In this document: positions 1 through 6,107 of the stretch, piece after piece
Layout of the letters: every line of letters begins with the position of its first letter
How positions within the stretch are numbered: position 1 is the stretch's first letter
Source: Candidatus Accumulibacter vicinus
GTDB taxonomy: Bacteria; Pseudomonadota; Gammaproteobacteria; Burkholderiales; Rhodocyclaceae
Reading direction: 5' to 3'
DNA length: 9,150 nucleotides
Assembly (NCBI GenBank): GCA_002425405.1
Contig: DIME01000055.1
Location: 1 to 9,150, forward strand
Program-made: the position numbers and the translations under genes
The notes under the pieces: model-generated
Told to the model about the DNA's origin: nothing
Database searches by the model: none
What the model saw: the letters and a program-made list of their open reading frames with translations, nothing else

Positions 1-1505
1 TGCGCGACGGCGAACAGAGCCCGGGCGCTTCGATGACCAGGGAAGAGAAGCTGCGCGTTGCGCGCCAGCTTGAGCGCATGCAGGTTGACGTGATCGAGGC
101 AGGTTTTGCGGCAGCTTCCCCCGGAGACTTCGAGGCCATCCAGTCGATTGCCAAAGTCATCAAGGGGTCGACGATCTGCTCCCTTGCCCGTTCCAACGAG
201 AATGACATCCGCCGTGCCGGCGAGGCGATTGCGCCGGCAGCGCGGGGGCGTATTCATACGTTCATCGCCACCAGCCCGATCCACATGGAGAAAAAATTGC
301 GCATGACGCCAGACCAAGTGGTCGAGGCGGCCGTGCGAGCCGTGCACTGGGCGCGCGAATATACGGACGATGTCGAGTTCTCGGCCGAGGACGCGGTGCG
401 TTCGGAGGTCGATTTCCTTTGTCGAGTTTTCGCGGCGGCCATCGACGCGGGCGCCACGACCATCAATGTGCCCGACACCGTTGGCTACAGCGTTCCCTCA
501 GTGTGGGGCGATCTGATGCGCACCCTGATCGAGCGCGTAGCGGGGGCAAACCGGGTGGTATGGTCTACCCATTGCCATAACGATCTGGGCATGGCGGTCG
601 CCAATTCGCTGTCGGCGGTGTTGGCCGGTGCCCGTCAGGTCGAATGTACGATCAACGGCCTGGGGGAGCGGGCAGGCAACGCCTCGCTCGAAGAAGTGGT
701 GATGGCGGTGCGTACTCGCAGTGACCTGTTTCCGGTACAAACGCGTATCGATACGACGCAAATCGTTCCTGCGTCAAAGTTAGTCTCCCAGATTACCGGC
801 TACCCGGTGCAGCCCAACAAGGCCGTCGTTGGTGCCAACGCATTTGCGCACGAATCCGGAATTCACCAGGATGGCGTTCTCAAACATCGCGAGACCTACG
901 AGATCATGCGTGCCGAGGACGTGGGCTGGGCTCAGAACAAGCTGGTGCTTGGCAAGCACTCGGGACGCAATGCCTTCAAGTCACGCCTGTTGGCGCTGGG
1001 TATCGTTCTTGACGGGGAGGAGGCGCTGAATGTCGCGTTTGCCAGGTTCAAGGAACTGGCCGACAAAAAGCATGAAATCTTTGACGAAGACCTGCAGGCA
1101 CTGGTTTCGGATGAAGACCTGACGCCTGATGGCGAGTACTACAAGCTGGTCTATTCACGGGTTTGTTCGGAAACCGGTGAAACGCCCGCGGCGGATGTCA
1201 CACTGACGGTCGGTGGTGTCGAGAAGAAGGCATCGGGGATGGGCAGCGGCCCGGTCGACGCGGCATTCAAGGCGATCGAATCGATCGCTAGCAGCGGCGC
1301 AGAATTGCTGCTTTATTCGGTCAATGCGATTACCACCGGTACCGACGCACAGGGCGAGGTAACCGTTCGTTTGGCAAAGGCAGGCCGCATCGTCAATGGC
1401 AATGGTGCCGATACCGACATCGTCATTGCTTCGGCGAAGGCCTATCTCAATGCCTTGAACAAACTTCAGTTTCCCGATCGGTTGGATCCGCAGGGCGACG
1501 TCTGA
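1..1505 (+). CDS. leuA: 2-isopropylmalate synthase (5' end cut by window)
   Basis: This enzyme condenses 2-oxoisovalerate with acetyl-CoA to give 2-isopropylmalate, the committed step of leucine synthesis in the cytoplasm. The frame is open from position 3, where it reads RDGEQSPGAS just before the internal ATG at 33. That is the conserved active-site strand of the family, so the true start lies a dozen or so residues upstream, outside the window. The catalytic TIM barrel shows the metal-binding HCHNDLGMA (about residues 180-188 counted from the ATG at 33), then NGLGERAGNASLEE and HESGIHQDG. The last ~115 residues, with the glycine-rich GGVEKKASGMGSGPVDAAFKA stretch in two parts, match the C-terminal leucine-feedback domain. 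About 500 visible residues fit a full-length family member, apart from the missing N-terminus. It converges on the DUF2069 gene with a 30-bp gap. The family call is very secure. Confidence 0.97.
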   Translation, partial: RDGEQSPGASMTREEKLRVARQLERMQVDVIEAGFAAASPGDFEAIQSIAKVIKGSTICSLARSNENDIRRAGEAIAPAARGRIHTFIATSPIHMEKKLRMTPDQVVEAAVRAVHWAREYTDDVEFSAEDAVRSEVDFLCRVFAAAIDAGATTINVPDTVGYSVPSVWGDLMRTLIERVAGANRVVWSTHCHNDLGMAVANSLSAVLAGARQVECTINGLGERAGNASLEEVVMAVRTRSDLFPVQTRIDTTQIVPASKLVSQITGYPVQPNKAVVGANAFAHESGIHQDGVLKHRETYEIMRAEDVGWAQNKLVLGKHSGRNAFKSRLLALGIVLDGEEALNVAFARFKELADKKHEIFDEDLQALVSDEDLTPDGEYYKLVYSRVCSETGETPAADVTLTVGGVEKKASGMGSGPVDAAFKAIESIASSGAELLLYSVNAITTGTDAQGEVTVRLAKAGRIVNGNGADTDIVIASAKAYLNALNKLQFPDRLDPQGDV

Positions 1506-1535
1506 CGGCCAGCGCGGAGTGGGCCTGGCGTTGAT

Positions 1536-1880
1536 TCAGCGTGCCGAGGGGCGGGTCAGTCTGGCGCAGGCGACGCTGGCGCCAAAGAAGATCAGCGCCA
1601 GGATGGTTTCGGCGATCGCCAGCCACTGCCCAGTACCCTGTTCGGTGGTGGCGCGCACGATGCCTTCAGTGAAATAGAGCAGGATCAGCATCGATGCCCA
1701 CTGGTACGTATAGCGGCGGCCATGCAGTATCCCGAACAGCGGCGCTAGCAGCGGCAGGCACTTCAGGGCTAGCCAGGAACCGCCGGGCTGGACCGGTGCC
1801 AGGCGCAACTCCCAGGCGAGACACAAAAAAATCAGCGCAATCAGGCTGCTGCATGCCATCAGGTAGAGACCGCGGCGCAT
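1536..1880 (-). CDS. DUF2069 family integral membrane protein
   Basis: This is a 114-residue hydrophobic protein of unknown function, which I recognise as DUF2069. Four membrane segments can be seen at about residues 5-24, 38-53, 61-78 and 86-106. The central motif RRYTYQWASMLILLYFTEG is the conserved core of the family. The protein probably sits in the inner membrane with short loops. Its ATG overlaps the stop codon of wrbA as TGATG and has no clear Shine-Dalgarno sequence of its own, so translation is probably coupled to wrbA. The same wrbA-DUF2069 neighbourhood occurs in other betaproteobacteria as far as I recall, but no shared function is established. The gene ends 30 bp from the convergent leuA stop. 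The family call is good; the function is unknown. Confidence 0.85.
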   Translation of the reverse strand: MRRGLYLMACSSLIALIFLCLAWELRLAPVQPGGSWLALKCLPLLAPLFGILHGRRYTYQWASMLILLYFTEGIVRATTEQGTGQWLAIAETILALIFFGASVACARLTRPSAR

Positions 1881-2473
1881 CAGGTGTCGAGCTTCAGGGC
1901 GATGGTCGCGAGTCTTCGTCCCTGCGCGAAAGCGAGACGCCGTTCTTCATCACTGAGTGTCGGGTTGCTTTCGCCACCGGCGACATGGCTGGCGCCATAA
2001 GGAGTCCCACCACTGCGAGTGGTGGAAAGTGCCGTCTCGGTATAAGGCAGGCCGATCAGCAGCATGCCGTGATGCAGGAGCGGCAACATCATCGATAGCA
2101 GCGTACTCTCCTGTCCGCCATGCTGACTGGCGGTAGAGGTGAACACGCAGGCTGGTTTTCCGGCCAGTATTCCGGCAGACCATTCGGCTGCGGTACTGTC
2201 CCAGAAGTACTTCATTGGCGCAGCCATGTTGCCGAATCGGGTTGGGCTGCCGAGTGCCAGCCCAATGCATTCCGCAAGGTCGGCCGCCTCGACATAAGGT
2301 GCTCCGGCAGCAGGCACTGCCGGTGCGCGGGTGCTGCACTCCGACGAGACCTTGGGGACGGTACGCAGACGTGCCGTAGCACGCCCGGTTGACTCGATGC
2401 CGCGGGCAATCTGCTGAGCCATGGCGCGCACTGAACCATGATGACTGTAGTAAAGAACGAGAATTTCGGACAT
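1880..2473 (-). CDS. wrbA: NAD(P)H:quinone oxidoreductase, WrbA/flavodoxin type
   Basis: WrbA proteins are tetrameric FMN enzymes that reduce quinones by two electrons, protecting against redox cycling. The 197-residue length is normal. The FMN phosphate loop is at the N-terminus (LVLYYSHHGSVRAMA, about residues 5-19). The flavin-ring contacts follow in GSPTRFGNMAAPMKYFWD (about 76-93) and TSTASQHGGQE (about 113-123). The GLPYTE segment and the GGTPYGASHVAG loop are typical of WrbA rather than plain flavodoxin. I chose the ATG at 2473; an in-frame GTG sits directly before it at 2476. The gene shares a 22-bp divergent start region with the YihY gene and ends in a TGATG overlap with the DUF2069 gene, forming a two-gene unit. 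A GGTGG element lies about 16 bases upstream of the start, farther than usual for a Shine-Dalgarno sequence. Confidence 0.92.
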   Translation of the reverse strand: MSEILVLYYSHHGSVRAMAQQIARGIESTGRATARLRTVPKVSSECSTRAPAVPAAGAPYVEAADLAECIGLALGSPTRFGNMAAPMKYFWDSTAAEWSAGILAGKPACVFTSTASQHGGQESTLLSMMLPLLHHGMLLIGLPYTETALSTTRSGGTPYGASHVAGGESNPTLSDEERRLAFAQGRRLATIALKLDT

Positions 2474-2495
2474 CACTCTATTTTATAACCACCTT
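2474..2495. promoter_or_regulatory. Divergent wrbA / yihY start region with A+T-rich core
   Basis: Only 22 bp separate the two divergent ATG codons. The gap contains an A+T-rich core with a TTATAA palindrome (2483-2488). Read on the plus strand, TATAAC (2484-2489) is a 5/6 match to a -10 box ending 6 bases before the YihY ATG. Read on the minus strand, TATAAA (2487-2482) lies a similar distance from the wrbA start. No convincing -35 element is visible on either side. Neither gene has a well-placed Shine-Dalgarno sequence. The promoter assignment is an inference. Confidence 0.3.
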
Positions 2496-3338
2496 ATGTT
2501 GACCTCACATTTTCCTTGGCGTCGTTTCGTGGTGCGCGTCTGGCGTCGCTTTGTCGAGGAGAACTTTGATCAGATCAGCGCCAGCCTCGCCTTCACCACG
2601 CTGCTTTCATTGGTGCCGCTGGTTGCTGTGGTCCTGAGCATTGTCGCGCTTGTTCCGTTTTTCCCGAGCATGGTTGAGCAGCTGGAGCTTTCTCTGGCCC
2701 GCAGCCTGCTGCCGGAGCGTGGCGCCGAGATGATCATCGCTTACATCCTCGAGTTTTCCCAGAAGGCGGCCGAGGTCACTGTGATTGGTTCGCTGGTTTT
2801 GGTGGTGACGGTCCTGATGCTGTTGCTGACCATTGAGCGCGCCTTCAATCACGTCTGGTTGGTGCGGGAGACGCGCCCCTGGTGGCGGCGCCTGCGTTTG
2901 TTTGCCGCTTTGGTTGCCTTGTGGCCGGTGGTGATTGGTAGCGTGCTGCTGGCCACCTCTTATGCTGTTACCACTTCGCTTGGCGTTCTGGACGAGCCGC
3001 CGTGGGTCAGGCAAATCCTGTTCAAGGCACTCGGGTTGGTGGTCGCGAGCTTGTTTCTTGGCGGGCTTTACCATGCTCTTCCCAATACCCGGGTGGCGAC
3101 GCGCGACGCGGCATGGGCCGGCCTGTTTGCCGCGCTGGGCTTCCTGCTGTTGCAAAAGGGATTCGAGCTGTACCTGTCAAACTTTCCAACCTACACCGCC
3201 GTTTACGGTACGTTCGCGACGCTACCGATGTTTCTTTTGTGGCTCTATCTGTCGTGGGCGGTGGTACTGCTGGGTGCGCTGGTTGCGGCGACCCTGCCCG
3301 AGTTCAGGGATACTGGAAATCGTCATTCGCCCCCCTAA
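2496..3338 (+). CDS. YihY/virulence factor BrkB family inner-membrane protein
   Basis: This 280-residue protein belongs to the YihY (BrkB) family, once mislabelled ribonuclease BN; its function is not settled. Six membrane segments are visible at about residues 31-53, 95-113, 137-158, 174-193, 206-226 and 242-267. The family signatures are present: the N-terminal ASLAFTTLLSLVPLVAVVLS and the C-terminal FPTYTAVYGTFATLPMFLLW, which precedes the last helix. Some family members carry a longer cytoplasmic tail; this one ends soon after the last helix with a short polar tail. The ATG at 2496 has no Shine-Dalgarno sequence, and a GTG at 2529 is a possible later start. The gene is divergent from wrbA and convergent with the PilZ-like gene, so it is probably transcribed alone. 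Its stop codon lies inside the left arm of a 15-bp inverted repeat. Confidence 0.9.
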   Translation: MLTSHFPWRRFVVRVWRRFVEENFDQISASLAFTTLLSLVPLVAVVLSIVALVPFFPSMVEQLELSLARSLLPERGAEMIIAYILEFSQKAAEVTVIGSLVLVVTVLMLLLTIERAFNHVWLVRETRPWWRRLRLFAALVALWPVVIGSVLLATSYAVTTSLGVLDEPPWVRQILFKALGLVVASLFLGGLYHALPNTRVATRDAAWAGLFAALGFLLLQKGFELYLSNFPTYTAVYGTFATLPMFLLWLYLSWAVVLLGALVAATLPEFRDTGNRHSPP

Positions 3339-3386
3339 CGGTCATGACTTTTCCAGGTGCCCCCGATCATCAAAGTCATGACCGTT
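3337..3386. repeat. Perfect 15-bp inverted repeat at the end of the YihY gene
   Basis: The arm AACGGTCATGACTTT (3337-3351) is matched exactly in reverse complement at 3372-3386, with a 20-base spacer. Each arm also contains the 8-bp palindrome GTCATGAC (3341-3348 and 3375-3382), so the two arms are direct and inverted repeats of each other over that core. The left arm begins in the TAA stop codon of the YihY gene. A short pyrimidine tract (TTTCCCTCCC) follows, but there is no long T-run. It could act as a terminator or as a paired binding site; the sequence does not decide which. Confidence 0.7.
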
Positions 3387-3400
3387 TCCCTCCCTTGCAG

Positions 3401-3453
3401 GCGCATTCCGGCTTGCACGCCGGAGTCGCTCGATGGGCACGGAGCAGGCTCCG
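3401..3453. repeat. Two adjacent hairpins, REP-like, between convergent genes
   Basis: The first hairpin pairs 3401-3412 with 3419-3429 around the 6-base loop TTGCAC. It has an 8-bp inner stem (one T-G wobble), one bulged C at 3404, and three more G-C pairs at the base. The second pairs 3440-3444 with 3449-3453 around a 4-base loop. An alternative pairing, AGTCG (3424-3428) with CGACT (3454-3458), would break the base of the first and enclose the second. No T-run follows in either direction. The layout resembles REP-type extragenic palindromes or a bidirectional terminator zone between the YihY and PilZ-like genes. Whether it recurs in the genome cannot be seen here. Confidence 0.5.
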
Positions 3454-3464
3454 CGACTTTCACA

Positions 3465-4970
3465 TTAAAAAGGGTTCTGTATAGGTGCGATCGACATGAT
3501 CTCGACGCTGCCGGTTTGTTCTTCAATGCCGGTCCTGCTGACTTCACGCACACTGACGTTGTCGCCCTCGATCAGCAGAAGCAATTTCTCGCGTTCTTTC
3601 GGCAAGGTTCCTGTGGCGACCACTAGCGACTGACCGGAACGAAGCTTCGGGATTTCCGGCAGAATAAGAACTCGCAGATACTCGGTTCCCGTATCATGGG
3701 AGGGCTGGGCGAGAATGGCCGGGACTGCCTTGGGCGCGAGAATCTGCAAACCGAGTTCAAGATGCTCGGGGTTTTCCGACAAAGCCCAGCGAACTAGGCA
3801 AACCTGCCAGTTCTGGTCAGCGTCTGTGCGAATCGCGACCACATTCCCAACCGACAGTACCCCGGTGTTGCCGGAGACATGCATGACGGCATAGCCCTCG
3901 GGACTTTCATTGGTCACCATCCACGTCGATACGTTGACACTTGCCGGCGCGCCTTTCTGGCCGAGATGCCACAGTCCATCGATGCCTGAACCGAGGAGTG
4001 CGCGGTGGTTCTGTCTGCGGCGAATAAAGCGGCGTTTTCCTAAGTCGCTCCAGCGAGTTGCGAGGCGGCCAAGAACACCGCGTCCGGCTGACGTGCCTGC
4101 GAAGTCCGGCAGGTTCAGCTCTGGTGCGGAGATGCCCGCGTCGAGTTGGGCAATCTGAGCCCTGAGCAGGAAGCACAGGCGAACGCATGAAAAACAATCG
4201 AGCGGGGCGGTGGGTCGAGAGAGCTTGCGTAGGGCAGAGAAGGCGGCTACGTCGCGCGCGGGATCGATCCAGAAAGTTGCCGAAGTGACGGACAGCTCCG
4301 TGGAGATCGGTTCAACCTGATCGGAAAAGCGTTCAAAGTAGTCAGCAAGGAACAGGACTTCCTGTGGCGTCAGTGACGTGGGCTGAGCACAGCCGAGCAG
4401 GACTGCCGAATAATAGACGTCCTGCAGCCTGCGCGAGGTGCCTCTCGGGACCGCTGTATCCACCTGCAGACGTCGCGCCCTTGCATAGGTCTGATGCAGC
4501 TGCTGCCAGGCGCCAGTGGGGGCTGGACAGGCAATCAGGTGACTAATCATCAGCTGTTGCGCAAGGGCTTGCAGACTTCGCCACAGTGCCAGCTCGGGTG
4601 GCCGGGCCAGGGAGGATTCCTCCAGCAGTGCCAGCATATCGTCAGCGAGCATTTGCAGCAGGCCCAGAACGCCATTCACGATGCGGCGTGTCTTGCGTGG
4701 TACAGGGAGTACCAGGTCTCTGGTCAGCGACGGGAGCAGGCAGGCGATGACCCGCATGCCGCGCTTGTACATGCGGTCGAGCGCATGAGCGCGTTGTACT
4801 GAGGTGACTTGGATCTCGCGTAACGCCTGCAGATGGGATCGCAATATCGGCAGTTCGTCAACCGGCTGCGGTGCCGCTGGCGACGTGAGCCACTGGAGAA
4901 TGTTTCGTATGTCCATCTGATGCACAGCGTTGCGAACTGTGCCAGCAGGGTTAAAAGCGGTTTCGGTCAT
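3465..4970 (-). CDS. Conserved hypothetical protein with PilZ-like C-terminal region
   Basis: I do not recognise a named gene. The 501-residue protein appears soluble, with no signal peptide or membrane segment. Residues 1 to about 290 are largely helical and leucine-rich. The region from about 310 has an arginine cluster (GKRRFIRRRQNHR, 311-323) followed by WMVTNESPEGYAV (350-362). This pair resembles the RxxxR plus [D/N]xSxxG signature by which PilZ domains bind cyclic di-GMP. A beta-rich stretch follows, with NWQVCLVRWALSENPEHLEL (387-406), and the protein ends in a beta-rich tail. The motif spacing of about 30 residues and the lack of other PilZ hallmarks make this a degenerate match, so c-di-GMP binding is an inference. 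I chose the ATG at 4970; an ATG at 4916 (MDIRNILQWL) is a serious alternative, and neither has a clear Shine-Dalgarno sequence. The gene is monocistronic in this window and divergent from the ribosomal operon. Confidence 0.75.
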   Translation of the reverse strand: MTETAFNPAGTVRNAVHQMDIRNILQWLTSPAAPQPVDELPILRSHLQALREIQVTSVQRAHALDRMYKRGMRVIACLLPSLTRDLVLPVPRKTRRIVNGVLGLLQMLADDMLALLEESSLARPPELALWRSLQALAQQLMISHLIACPAPTGAWQQLHQTYARARRLQVDTAVPRGTSRRLQDVYYSAVLLGCAQPTSLTPQEVLFLADYFERFSDQVEPISTELSVTSATFWIDPARDVAAFSALRKLSRPTAPLDCFSCVRLCFLLRAQIAQLDAGISAPELNLPDFAGTSAGRGVLGRLATRWSDLGKRRFIRRRQNHRALLGSGIDGLWHLGQKGAPASVNVSTWMVTNESPEGYAVMHVSGNTGVLSVGNVVAIRTDADQNWQVCLVRWALSENPEHLELGLQILAPKAVPAILAQPSHDTGTEYLRVLILPEIPKLRSGQSLVVATGTLPKEREKLLLLIEGDNVSVREVSRTGIEEQTGSVEIMSIAPIQNPF

Positions 4971-5074
4971 CAGCAATCTGCCAAAGGAGTTGGAGTTTGC
5001 ATCATGCTGCTGTCAGCATGGTCGTTGTCTGGCCTGTGGCAGCACAGGGCAGCTACCGCGGAGCCCAGAAGCAT
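4970..5074 (-). CDS. Possible 34-residue upstream ORF coupled to the PilZ-like gene
   Basis: An ORF starts with ATG at 5074 and ends in a TGA that overlaps the ATG of the PilZ-like gene as TGATG (4972-4968). It begins MLLGSAVAALCCHRPDNDHA and has an in-frame TAA two codons upstream, so it cannot be longer. AAGGA lies immediately before the ATG, too close for a normal ribosome binding site. It sits downstream of the minus-strand TATAAT at 5122-5117 and contains a 7-bp hairpin. It could be a leader peptide or chance. I recognise no family. Confidence 0.2.
   Translation of the reverse strand: MLLGSAVAALCCHRPDNDHADSSMMQTPTPLADC
5001..5022. repeat. Hairpin in the leader of the PilZ-like gene
   Basis: CATGCTG (5003-5009) pairs exactly with CAGCATG (5014-5020) around a 4-base loop. 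One T-G wobble and one A-T pair extend it outward to 5001/5022. It lies about 30 bases upstream of the assigned ATG on the minus strand, inside the candidate upstream ORF. No T-run follows. It may affect translation of the leader, or it may be incidental. Confidence 0.35.
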
Positions 5075-5116
5075 TCCTTAAAATCAGAGCCTTGTGTCAC
5101 CACTTTGATTAAGCGG

Positions 5117-5122
5117 ATTATA
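5117..5122 (-). promoter_or_regulatory. Candidate -10 box for the PilZ-like gene
   Basis: The minus strand reads TATAATCCGC here, a perfect -10 consensus. The best -35 candidate is TTGCCC, about 19 bp upstream, which is a weak match with a long spacer. Transcription would start near 5110, giving a leader of about 140 nt before the ATG at 4970. No other minus-strand promoter in the gap is as good. Confidence 0.4.
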
Positions 5123-5125
5123 CCT

Positions 5126-5245
5126 GTGAGTGCAAACTGGTGGGCAAGCGAAGTTTCTGTTGCAGTGGTTTCCTGCGCCTGGTGGATCGCTGTCCTCGTG
5201 ATCGCCGCGACGCTCTGCGCATCTTTTCTTGCTTTCTTGCTATAA
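5126..5245 (+). CDS. Possible 39-residue small membrane protein upstream of rpsP
   Basis: A GTG at 5126 opens a 39-codon frame, VSANWWASEV then a hydrophobic stretch (about residues 11-39) containing a WWIAVLVIAATLCASFLAFLL-like helix, ending in TAA at 5243-5245. A GCGGA element lies about 8 bases before the GTG. The composition suggests a single-pass membrane protein, but T-rich promoter DNA also reads as hydrophobic residues by chance. Its stop lies within the rpsP -10 box. No family is recognised. Confidence 0.15.
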   Translation: MSANWWASEVSVAVVSCAWWIAVLVIAATLCASFLAFLL

Positions 5246-5246
5246 T
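5238..5246 (+). promoter_or_regulatory. Extended -10 promoter of the rpsP operon
   Basis: TGCTATAAT is an exact extended -10 element (TGnTATAAT). No good -35 is found 16-18 bp upstream, which is common for promoters with the TG extension. The start point would be near 5253, giving a leader of roughly 27 nt before the rpsP ATG. This is the only plausible promoter seen for rpsP-rimM-trmD-rplS. Confidence 0.65.
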
Positions 5247-5279
5247 TCCATCTTTTTCCTGGATTTGGAAGAGATTGAC

Positions 5280-5534
5280 ATGGTTGTTATTCGCCTAGCC
5301 CGTGGTGGTGCCAAGAAGCGCCCCTTTTACAATATGGTGGTCGCTGATTCGCGCGCTCGCCGCGATGGCCGCTTCATCGAGCGCATCGGTTTCTACAACC
5401 CGCAGGCTGCAGGCAATGAGCGGGGGCTGCACATTGCGGCTGATCGCCTCAGTTACTGGCAGCAGCAGGGTGCCCAGGCTTCGCCGACGGTGACTCGTCT
5501 GCTCAAGCAATCGATCAAGGCCGCAGCAGCCTGA
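5280..5534 (+). CDS. rpsP: 30S ribosomal protein S16
   Basis: S16 is a small-subunit protein that binds 16S rRNA early in assembly. The 84-residue protein opens with MVVIRLARGGAKKRPFYNMV, then has DSRARRDGRFIERIGFYNP, the diagnostic motif of the family. The length is typical of proteobacterial S16. An upstream in-frame codon at 5229 exists, but the ATG at 5280 is right because GGAAG (5267-5271) sits 8 bases before it and the protein then begins like its homologues. It is the first gene of the operon; in some gammaproteobacteria ffh precedes it, while here a divergent PilZ-like gene does. The rimM frame begins 3 bases after its stop. Confidence 0.98.
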   Translation: MVVIRLARGGAKKRPFYNMVVADSRARRDGRFIERIGFYNPQAAGNERGLHIAADRLSYWQQQGAQASPTVTRLLKQSIKAAAA

Positions 5535-5537
5535 GCC

Positions 5538-6107
5538 TTGGCTGTTGCGTGCGTGCCTGACACGAGCGGAGTGCTTGCCCAGGAATCCCCGCCTGCCGAC
5601 ATCGTTGTCCTCGGCAAGATTGTATCTGCCTCCGGGCTGCAGGGTAGGGTGCGCGTACATCCGTTTGCCGACGATCCGCTGAGCTGGTCGCGACTGACTC
5701 ACTGGTGGGTTGGTCGGGAGGGCGATGCCCCCAATCTGTGGCGTCAGACGAAACTGCTCAGATGCCAGCTCCGCAACGGTCTGCTGCTTGCCGAGCTCGC
5801 GTGCCTGGCCGATCGTACCGCCGCTGAAGCGATGAGCGGCGCTCTGGTTGGCGTGCCGCGTGTAGCCTTGCCGCCGACGGCGGCCGACGAATACTATTGG
5901 GCCGACCTCGTTGGTCTGGAAGTACGCAATACTTGCGATCAATCACTGGGTCGGATTCTCGGTTTGATTGAAACGCCGGCCAATACCGTGCTGCGGGTTG
6001 GCGATGGCGAGAGTGGCGAAAGACTGTTGCCTTTTGTGGCTGCGATCGTGCTGGATGTGGACCTCGCCGGGCGATGGGTTCGCGTTGACTGGGAAACGGA
6101 TTGGTGA
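5538..6107 (+). CDS. rimM: Ribosome maturation factor RimM
   Basis: RimM binds S19 and helps mature the 30S head region. The protein has up to 189 residues in the usual two domains. The N-terminal RimM barrel starts at about residue 21 (DIVVLGKIVSASGLQGRVRV) and runs to about 115. The C-terminal PRC-barrel-like domain has the hallmark EYYWADLVGLEV (118-129), GRILGLIETPANTVL (138-152) and LLPFV (163-167). The start is uncertain. The TTG at 5538 lies 3 bases after the rpsP stop and has no Shine-Dalgarno sequence. GTG codons at 5553 and 5571 are alternatives; the one at 5571 follows GAGCGGA closely and would leave ten residues before the barrel. There is no in-frame ATG near the start. The stop overlaps the trmD start as GTGA. 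Confidence 0.95.
   Translation: MAVACVPDTSGVLAQESPPADIVVLGKIVSASGLQGRVRVHPFADDPLSWSRLTHWWVGREGDAPNLWRQTKLLRCQLRNGLLLAELACLADRTAAEAMSGALVGVPRVALPPTAADEYYWADLVGLEVRNTCDQSLGRILGLIETPANTVLRVGDGESGERLLPFVAAIVLDVDLAGRWVRVDWETDW

Noticed and set aside
1507..1530. Weak inverted repeat after leuA (GCCAG 1508-1512 with CTGGC 1525-1529) as a terminator
   Set aside because: There are only five pairs around a 12-base loop with no T-run; this is not enough to call.
2607..3155. 182-codon minus-strand open frame inside the YihY gene
   Set aside because: It is fully antisense to a clear membrane protein and is Gln/Arg/His-rich, as expected of the complement of hydrophobic codons; there is no recognisable family or ribosome binding site.
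4833..5081. 82-codon plus-strand frame entering the divergent intergenic region
   Set aside because: More than half of it is antisense to the PilZ-like gene, and it has no ribosome binding site or recognisable motif.
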